Below, piece after piece: positions 1-4,839 of a stretch of 5,562 nucleotides of DNA (its first letter is position 1; the number at the start of each line of letters is the position of its first letter). A program made the translations under genes and the position numbers. The notes beneath the pieces were generated by a model, which did no database searches, was not told where the DNA came from, and saw only the letters and a program-made list of their open reading frames with translations. Source of the stretch: Candidatus Heimdallarchaeota archaeon (GTDB lineage Archaea > Asgardarchaeota > Heimdallarchaeia > Heimdallarchaeales > Kariarchaeaceae); NCBI GenBank assembly GCA_029882335.1, contig JAOUKW010000280.1:1-5562 (forward strand). The letters run 5' to 3'.

Positions 1-102
1 ACAGTCAACAAGTCGGAGATCCGCGTTTTCCAAGTGGCGAATCTCGCAGTCACTTTTTTCTAGACCATTGAATGGAGGCTTGGAGATGATAAAAACATAA
101 CG
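1..102 (+). promoter_or_regulatory. Probable CRISPR leader (array-proximal part)
   Basis: This segment lies directly upstream of repeat 1 in the direction set by the repeat's ATTGAAAC 3' end. The far end of the array carries the decayed repeats, so this is the leader side, where new spacers are added and array transcription starts. It is visibly richer in G and C than the rest of the window, and no protein can be assigned. The three + frames stay open until stops at 61, 68 and 97, which reflects the base composition rather than a clear coding signal. It contains a hairpin followed by T6 (32-59), a competing stem (16-24 with 37-45) and an 11-bp palindrome, CCATTgAATGG (65-75). AT-rich GATAAAAAC near 88-96 could serve as a TATA element, but this is weak. 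The 1-60 part could instead be the 3' end of a structured RNA or of an upstream gene. Confidence 0.6.
32..59 (+). terminator. Terminator-like hairpin with T6 tract
   Basis: AAGTG (32-36) pairs with CACTT (51-55), and GCGA (37-40) pairs with TCGC (44-47) around the triloop ATC. AGT (48-50) is bulged, and six T residues follow at 54-59. This looks like an intrinsic terminator on the + strand, and archaeal polymerase also stops in T tracts. It could end an RNA entering from the left. The stem is short and interrupted, so chance cannot be excluded. Confidence 0.35.
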
Positions 103-1658
103 GTCGCAATTGACAAATACCTAGTAATAGGATTGAAACTTATGACAGACGTAGAACCCAATAATTGTCCAAAATAAGTCGCAATTGACAAATACCTAGT
201 AATAGGATTGAAACTTACCTCGTTTTTTTGAATGTGATTCGCTGATATGTATGTCGCAATTGACAAATACCTAGTAATAGGATTGAAACTGCATTATCTC
301 ACATCCAAATCATAATACAACTCATAGGGTCGCAATTGACAAATACCTAGTAATAGGATTGAAACGAACTATTGAGGGTCGCAGAAATATTTAAAAGTTC
401 GGTGTCGCAATTGACAAATACCTAGTAATAGGATTGAAACCACAATCTTGACATAGCCACATTGGATTCCCCGTAAAGTCGCAATTGACAAATACCTAGT
501 AATAGGATTGAAACTATCTTTTAGCATCTTCGATACTTGAGGTAAAATACATAGTCGCAATTGACAAATACCTAGTAATAGGATTGAAACTTCTTGCCTC
601 ATCTCTTACTGCCTGATACTCCATCTCTTTGTCGCAATTGACAAATACCTAGTAATAGGATTGAAACAAAATTAAATTTATGAGTATTATCATAATCTTT
701 CTAAGTCGCAATTGACAAATACCTAGTAATAGGATTGAAACATCAAATTTAGTATTAACAAATATCTTTAGACCCTCTTGATAGTCGCAATTGACAAATA
801 CCTAGTAATAGGATTGAAACTGAGAAATAACGATTTCATCTCTAGCCGATTCGATATGAGTCGCAATTGACAAATACCTAGTAATAGGATTGAAACATTG
901 AAAAAATCACAAAGTCATATTCTTTAGTTTCATCAGTCGCAATTGACAAATACCTAGTAATAGGATTGAAACTGCCTCTATATCTGGTCTAACAGAAACT
1001 GTTAGAATGGCTAGTCGCAATTGACAAATACCTAGTAATAGGATTGAAACAGTATTTCCAAATATCATATAAGATAAACTCAAATCATGAGTCGCAATTG
1101 ACAAATACCTAGTAATAGGATTGAAACGTTAATCTTTTCATACCAAAAATCCAATTTTCTGTTAATTGTCGCAATTGACAAATACCTAGTAATAGGATTG
1201 AAACTCAAGGGAAACAGACCACCAAGGTAGATCCATTAAACCTAGTCGCAATTGACAAATACCTAGTAATAGGATTGAAACTCTTAAAAATGGATCACCT
1301 CTGTTTCCAAGCTCAATTGAGTCGCAATTGACAAATACCTAGTAATAGGATTGAAACGTACTTCCGCTATTGTTTTTGATAAAAAAAGCTGGACTGGTCG
1401 CAATTGACAAATACCTAGTAATAGGATTGAAACCCTCAATTTTGGATATTCTAAATATCTTATCCCATCCGTCGCAATTGACAAATACCTAGTAATAGGA
1501 TTGAAACTCCATGATAAATCATATTCTATTATAGTTTCTAATTGTCGCAATTGACAAATACCTAGTAATAGGATTGAAACTTAAATTTCAAACTAACAGA
1601 ATAGTCTGTGCCACCCGTATAGTCACAATTGAGAAATACCTAGTAATCAGATTAAAAC
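103..1658 (+). CRISPR. CRISPR array, 20 identical 37-bp repeats plus one degenerate terminal repeat
   Basis: Repeats start at 103, 178, 253, 329, 404, 478, 554, 631, 705, 784, 860, 936, 1014, 1091, 1168, 1245, 1321, 1397, 1471 and 1544. I read all 20 as identical. Each 37-bp unit starts GTCGCAATTGAC, continues AAATACCTAGTAATAGG and ends ATTGAAAC. The 20 spacers, including the one before the degenerate repeat, are 36-42 bp and all differ. Repeat 21 (1622-1658) matches at 32 of 37 positions, with changes at repeat positions 4, 12, 27, 28 and 33. Within each repeat CCTA (18-21) pairs with TAGG (26-29) around a GTAA (GNRA-type) loop, and ATTGAAAC follows at once. This is the geometry of Cas6 cleavage leaving an 8-nt 5' handle, so transcription is on the + strand. 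The repeat end fits type I or type III; the subtype cannot be set because no cas gene is in view. Confidence 0.98.
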
Positions 1659-1699
1659 TTACCTCTAATCCGTCTGAAATCTTGATAATTAAAAGATGT

Positions 1700-1736
1700 G
1701 CCACAATTGATAAATTCATAATTATGAGCTTGTTCC
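1700..1736 (+). repeat. Decayed CRISPR repeat (22nd unit)
   Basis: Aligned without gaps, this stretch matches the array consensus at 24 of 37 positions, including an intact CAATTGA core at 1704-1710. It lies 41 bp after repeat 21, a normal spacer length. The hairpin stem is broken (C-G, A/A, T-G, A-T) and the ATTGAAAC handle is lost, so it should not be processed. It shares the position-4 G-to-A change with repeats 21 and 23. Confidence 0.7.
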
Positions 1737-1774
1737 ATTTTCCTAGCCCGTGTCACATATCAGGTATACCATTT

Positions 1775-1811
1775 ATCACAATTACCAAATTCCCAGAAAT
1801 GGGACAGAGGT
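1775..1811 (+). repeat. Decayed CRISPR repeat (23rd unit) with a rebuilt hairpin
   Basis: An ungapped alignment gives 24 of 37 matches to the array consensus. It starts 38 bp after the 22nd unit ends, so the repeat-spacer period continues. The stem reads CCCA-GAAA-TGGG (1792-1803): both sides of one base pair have changed (T-A to C-G), and the loop stays GNRA-type. The 3' handle is degraded (ACAGAGGT in place of ATTGAAAC). Confidence 0.65.
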
Positions 1812-1920
1812 GTGAATCACTGTCGTATTCATCATTTCTTCCAATATTCACTCATTTATGAGTTGTTACAGGGTTGGGACTGACTTATTTTAAACCGATG
1901 GATTTGCATTTAATACAATA
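1812..1920. other. Gene-free stretch between array remnant and operon
   Basis: I see no coding potential here. Positions 1844-1880 match the repeat consensus at 18 of 37, mainly near the 3' end (CAGGGTTGGGAC against TAGGATTGAAAC), 32 bp after the previous unit. That could be a very old 24th repeat, but the match is too weak to call. Array transcription and the minus-strand operon converge here; no clear terminator for either is visible. Confidence 0.4.
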
Positions 1921-2982
1921 TCAATTATTTACAGATAATAAAATTACAACACCAAGGAGTAAATCAATCGATGATGGAATTGAAGCGTAGATAATTGAGT
2001 TTGGGATAGTTTCATTTCTCAAATAATATATTCCTGTAGTGGCAGTTAAATTTCCAAAAATAATTGTTATCATAAAGATTATTGGATAAATCGAATACGG
2101 GGGAGTTACACCTGAGTAAAATAATAGTAATAAGGATAAACCAATGATTGAACCAGGTAACATTGAAATTATTCTTATGATGAATATAAATTTTAATTTT
2201 GAATAGATATCATTCTTAGAGATAAATTCCTCTATTAGTAATAATGACAAAATACCTAATAAAAATGAAGTGATATTGATTAAATACGGATTGACTGGAC
2301 GAGATACATAGATCGCACTACCCGCAAGAGAGACACCTAGAAAACCGAGTATTATTGATACAGCACCTACGAATAGAATTAGAATATAACTACTCGGTTG
2401 TATCCAAATAGTTGCTAAGATAGTATCGAATGTAGTTGATGGTGGTTCTAGTGGTGGGGAAGTGATTTGATTTGGGAATTTAGCTAGACTTTGATCTGGA
2501 ATTTGATCTTTGAGATGTTTTAGCTCTTGATTTTGGCCTTGATCTTTGAGATATTTTAGCTCTTGATCTAAATTTAGTTCTAGGTTTTGAGCTGGGGATT
2601 GATTTTGAGATCGTGCTTCATTGTCTAAATCAAGGCTTTTTTCTATTCTCTCATGATTTATAGTAGGTGTATCATTTGTTTCTATATTCGTAACCAATGG
2701 TTTTTGATTTATTTTAGATGTGATATAATTGGATTCTACAATTTGTCTGCCTTGATCTGATATTTGATACATGCCGTGGTCTATTTTTTCAATCAATGGC
2801 ACTAGAATATTCAAATGGTGATATAAAGATCCTGGTTTTAGACCTGTATATTCAATTAACTCTTTATATGATCGATTACTATGATAAATAAATATAAGAA
2901 GCTCCTTGCGGATATTATTTTTTATTTTATTGTATAAGAGGAATTGATCTTTAATCTCATTCTCTTTTACAGAAATTTTCAA
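1921..2982 (-). CDS. Membrane-anchored winged-helix regulator (wHTH, Gln-rich linker, about 5 TM)
   Basis: The 353-residue protein has three parts. Residues 20-85 form a winged-helix DNA-binding domain of the ArsR-like archaeal type: RKELLIFIYHSNRSYKELIEY is helix-rich, GLKPGSLYHHLNIL fits the recognition helix, and IEKIDHGMYQISDQGRQIVES fits the wing plus last helix. Residues 86-185 are a polar Gln/Asn/Asp-rich linker with a 12-residue tandem repeat (QELKYLKDQ, QELKHLKDQ). Residues 199-221, 235-253, 264-288, 297-320 and 329-350 are hydrophobic and probably span the membrane. The start is TTG, set by AGGAG 8 nt upstream and the lack of any in-frame ATG between the preceding stop and this point. 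It is the second gene of an operon with the Met/His-rich exported protein. Archaea commonly have such membrane-tethered one-component regulators; the signal and target are unknown. The operator-like repeat at 4057-4092 is a possible target, by inference only. Confidence 0.85.
   Translation of the reverse strand: MKISVKENEIKDQFLLYNKIKNNIRKELLIFIYHSNRSYKELIEYTGLKPGSLYHHLNILVPLIEKIDHGMYQISDQGRQIVESNYITSKINQKPLVTNIETNDTPTINHERIEKSLDLDNEARSQNQSPAQNLELNLDQELKYLKDQGQNQELKHLKDQIPDQSLAKFPNQITSPPLEPPSTTFDTILATIWIQPSSYILILFVGAVSIILGFLGVSLAGSAIYVSRPVNPYLINITSFLLGILSLLLIEEFISKNDIYSKLKFIFIIRIISMLPGSIIGLSLLLLFYSGVTPPYSIYPIIFMITIIFGNLTATTGIYYLRNETIPNSIIYASIPSSIDLLLGVVILLSVNN
2503..2567 (-). repeat. In-frame 29-bp tandem repeat in the regulator's linker
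   Basis: Positions 2503-2531 and 2539-2567 are 29-bp direct repeats differing at one base (G/A), with a 36-bp period that is exactly 12 codons. They encode QELKHLKDQ and QELKYLKDQ in the hydrophilic linker. The near identity suggests recent duplication and a linker whose length can vary. Confidence 0.85.
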
Positions 2983-2990
2983 TATTATTG

Positions 2991-2996
2991 CTCCTA
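2991..2996 (-). promoter_or_regulatory. Ribosome binding site overlapping the upstream stop codon
   Basis: On the minus strand AGGAG (2995-2991) lies 8 nt before the TTG at 2982. The TAG stop of the preceding gene (2996-2994) is part of the same TAGGAG string. Ribosomes finishing the first gene therefore release on the second gene's binding site, which points to translational coupling and supports the TTG start. Confidence 0.75.
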
Positions 2997-3983
2997 ATTA
3001 TTTTTCTTTGCATATAATGCGATGAATACCATTGATAATATCGCAAATCCAGCTAACATCAAACCTAATCTGGTGGGAGAATTAATGCTGTTCATAAAAT
3101 TTCTAAAAAGTGAGCTAAGATTCTCATCTGTTTGTAATAGTGAATCTGGGTCAACTCCAACAATTGGATCGTATATAATTAGGTCTCCTTGTATGGTGGA
3201 AATTGCAAATATGTTATCAAATCCAGTTGCTGTGATATTATAATTGACTCCATCAACTTCAACTATTGGTGCCCATTCAAAAAACATTGGTACATTATGA
3301 TCTCCATCATTCATCCTATGTTCTTCATATTGAGAATGATGATCTTGTTGGTTCATATCATTATCTTCCCCATTCATGTGTCCTTCCATCATTCTTCCAT
3401 GTTTTGTATCGATGGTATGGATCATGGCCAGTTTAGTATTGTTTAATTGAAAGTTATATGCTATTTCAAGGGACCATTTGAATCCATAAAATACATTATC
3501 TTTAAATTTACTCTCTATAAACATTTGAAATGTATTATCTAATTTTGAGTTTATGGTATAGATATTATTATTTAATTCTGGTTGGGTTAATGAATTTTCA
3601 TCTAACTGGTAAGTTGAAACAATTACATCATCACTTGAATATCCGTCATTATTTAAATCTTCAAATTCCACTAGCTGTGTAAATGAGACGGTTACTTGGT
3701 TGCTATAATCATCTTGGCTCATTTCACCCTGCATATATTGTTGCATCTCCTCTGTTGGCCTTACACTAATTTCAATGGTAATTGCATTAGTAACAGATAC
3801 TTCACCATAAATCTCCATGTTTTCTGTCATTCCATTCATATGACCGTCATCCATCATTCCCCCTCCCATATGGTTGTTGTCATTGTTTCTATCATCATTA
3901 TGGCCTATACCTAATGATGTGCCCAGTAATAATATTATTACTCCACTTAGGATACTAGTTGTGAGACTTTTCATTATTCTCAT
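2994..3983 (-). CDS. Exported Met/His-rich protein with C-terminal membrane anchor
   Basis: The 329-residue protein begins with a signal peptide or N-terminal anchor (residues 5-26, ending near GTSLGIG). Two Met/His/Asp-rich segments follow: residues 38-52 (HMGGGMMDDGHMNGM) and 195-229 (H195, M198, M199, H202, M203, M210, H215, H216, H222, M224, H229). Such clusters commonly bind soft or borderline metals such as copper, so extracytoplasmic metal binding is a reasonable inference. Between them is a beta-rich domain with an EF-hand-like DLNNDG at 109-114. After the second cluster, residues 230-275 (FFEWAPIVEVDGVNYNITAT, then DLIIYDPIVGV) look like another beta domain. Residues 306-325 form a C-terminal membrane helix followed by KKNN. 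I do not recognise a named family. M4 is an alternative start; neither start has a Shine-Dalgarno motif, and a TATA-like stretch at 4002-4010 would make the mRNA nearly leaderless. It is the first gene of the operon with the membrane winged-helix protein. Confidence 0.85.
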   Translation of the reverse strand: MRIMKSLTTSILSGVIILLLGTSLGIGHNDDRNNDNNHMGGGMMDDGHMNGMTENMEIYGEVSVTNAITIEISVRPTEEMQQYMQGEMSQDDYSNQVTVSFTQLVEFEDLNNDGYSSDDVIVSTYQLDENSLTQPELNNNIYTINSKLDNTFQMFIESKFKDNVFYGFKWSLEIAYNFQLNNTKLAMIHTIDTKHGRMMEGHMNGEDNDMNQQDHHSQYEEHRMNDGDHNVPMFFEWAPIVEVDGVNYNITATGFDNIFAISTIQGDLIIYDPIVGVDPDSLLQTDENLSSLFRNFMNSINSPTRLGLMLAGFAILSMVFIALYAKKNN

Positions 3984-4001
3984 AATTATAACACATCATT
4001 A

Positions 4002-4019
4002 TTTATTAATTATTGAGCT
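4002..4019 (-). promoter_or_regulatory. Putative promoter of the Met/His-rich protein operon
   Basis: Read on the minus strand, AGCTCAATA (4019-4011) is followed directly by AT-rich ATTAATAAAT (4010-4001). A TATA box centred there would place the transcription start about 25 bp on, at or next to the ATG at 3983. This agrees with the lack of a ribosome binding site and implies a leaderless transcript. The region is AT-rich throughout, so the TATA call alone is weak. Confidence 0.4.
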
Positions 4020-4056
4020 AAAAATAAATTTGAGGTTTAGATTGATGCTCTTTACT

Positions 4057-4092
4057 TAAATCAAATAATGATCTCATTATATATTTGATTTA
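4057..4092. promoter_or_regulatory. Operator-like 11-bp inverted repeat in the divergent promoter region
   Basis: TAAATCAAATA (4057-4067) and TATTTGATTTA (4082-4092) are perfect reverse complements separated by 14 bp. A smaller inverted pair, AATGA (4067-4071) and TCATT (4074-4078), lies between them. The core AAATCAAA recurs at 4134-4141. The site sits between the two divergent starts (3983 and 4224), where a dimeric regulator could act on both. The winged-helix protein encoded downstream is an obvious candidate, but nothing here proves binding. Confidence 0.55.
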
Positions 4093-4157
4093 GGAAGGAT
4101 ATACTTCATATATTTGAATTTTCACAAGAATACAAATCAAACATCAACTGAAATTTG

Positions 4158-4177
4158 AGCTCAATATCTTTAAGTAT
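4158..4177 (+). promoter_or_regulatory. Putative promoter of the zinc-ribbon membrane protein
   Basis: AGCTCAATA (4158-4166) is followed by TCTTTAAGTAT (4167-4177), where TTTAAGTA resembles an archaeal TATA box. A start about 25 bp downstream, near 4197-4201, would leave a short leader containing the AGGTGA at 4209-4214. The same 9-mer precedes the TATA-like element of the divergent gene. Confidence 0.4.
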
Positions 4178-4208
4178 TCATTGAGATTATAATATGTCAG
4201 CAAATGAC

Positions 4209-4214
4209 AGGTGA
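4209..4214 (+). promoter_or_regulatory. Ribosome binding site of the zinc-ribbon membrane protein
   Basis: AGGTGA lies 6 nt before TTG 4221, 9 nt before ATG 4224 and 12 nt before ATG 4227. It favours ATG 4224, with TTG 4221 as an alternative. The short inverted pair TGTCA (4195-4199) / TGACA (4205-4209) touches its first base. Confidence 0.7.
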
Positions 4215-4223
4215 AAAGTATTG

Positions 4224-4610
4224 ATGATGAATAATATGCACGGATTTTGGAATTATTGGTATTTTGGATTAATAATCCTACTACTACTTGCGGTCATTGT
4301 AGCAAATGATGCAATGAGATTTGGAGAGAATGGGGCATTATGGGCATTCGTAACAATTATTATGCCTATGTTTGGAATATTTCTATATATTGTAATACGA
4401 TCAACTTGGACAATTGGATCTAATAATAGACAATCACATTACAGTGGTTATAACTTAAAAGACCATCAACAAGAAATCAGAGAAGGTGAGTTAAAAACAA
4501 ATCAAACTACATCTGAATATCAATATTGTACATCTTGTGGATTTAAGAATGCAGGTCAAGCTTCATTTTGTAACAATTGTGGTTTTAAAATTTTAAATTA
4601 TACAAATTAA
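4224..4610 (+). CDS. Two-helix membrane protein (PLDc_N-like) with C-terminal zinc ribbon
   Basis: The protein has 128 residues from ATG 4224. Its N-terminus is short and Met-rich (MMNNMHGFW). Two membrane helices follow at about residues 12-28 and 37-59. The second has the pattern ALWAFVTIIMPMFGIFLYIVIR, which resembles the two-helix domain found at the N-terminus of cardiolipin synthases and in many small stand-alone membrane proteins (PLDc_N type). A polar linker (60-98) leads to a zinc ribbon with cysteines at 102, 105, 116 and 119 (YCTSCGF, then FCNNCGFKI), spaced CxxC-x10-CxxC. No catalytic domain is present, so an enzymatic role is not expected. The ribbon probably sits in the cytoplasm and binds zinc structurally. 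The gene diverges from the Met/His-rich operon and shares its promoter region. TTG 4221 would add one residue. The molecular function is unknown. Confidence 0.85.
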   Translation: MMNNMHGFWNYWYFGLIILLLLAVIVANDAMRFGENGALWAFVTIIMPMFGIFLYIVIRSTWTIGSNNRQSHYSGYNLKDHQQEIREGELKTNQTTSEYQYCTSCGFKNAGQASFCNNCGFKILNYTN

Positions 4611-4734
4611 ACACTGTAATTTTACTATAAATTAACATTTGAAAGCGATTTTACATTGATTATTATACAAAAAAGAGAAATAGTTTAACTGAATTAAAGT
4701 AAATATTTTATTGAAGATAGGTAGATCAAACTTA

Positions 4735-4762
4735 TATCCAAAATAACAATTTGATTTGGATA
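4735..4762. terminator. Inverted repeat between convergent genes, possible bidirectional terminator
   Basis: TATCCAAA (4735-4742) and TTTGGATA (4755-4762) pair perfectly over 8 bp with a 12-nt loop. The site lies in the 229-bp gap between the plus-strand zinc-ribbon gene (ends 4610) and the minus-strand antiporter gene (ends 4840). Location and symmetry suggest a shared terminator, but no T run follows on either strand. The right arm includes TTTGATTT (4750-4757), the same 8-mer as in the 4057-4092 element. I see no gene in the rest of this gap. Confidence 0.3.
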
Positions 4763-4839
4763 ACCCAACGATTGAATAAGGGTATGTTATTGTCACTTAT
4801 AGATTTAATAGAGAGAAATTAACCAAGCATCATAAGTGG

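Noticed and set aside
1..60. tRNA or 5S rRNA end
   Set aside because: The GC-rich segment prompted a check on both strands. No T-arm motif, no consistent D-arm or anticodon stem, and no 5S helix pattern could be fitted.
1..63. C-terminus of a protein ending at the TAG at 61
   Set aside because: All three forward frames are open here, none gives a recognisable cas or other C-terminus, and about 20 codons is too short to judge.
366..403. GTCGCA inside spacer 4 as a partial repeat
   Set aside because: Only six bases match the repeat start and nothing around it aligns; chance is sufficient.
60..1550. Minus-strand open frames of 65-88 codons inside the array, sharing segments such as FNPITRYLSIAT and VSILLLGICQLR
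   Set aside because: These segments are the CRISPR repeat read backwards in two frames; the rest is spacer sequence. They are not genes.
1574..1861. A 95-codon plus-strand open frame starting in the last intact repeat
   Set aside because: It runs through repeats 20-23 and their spacers, has no ribosome binding site and no protein-like domain, and is explained by the decaying array.
3022..4059. Plus-strand open frames opposite the Met/His-rich gene
   Set aside because: They are antisense shadows of a well-supported coding sequence, rich in His, Ile and Met only because of the complementary codons.
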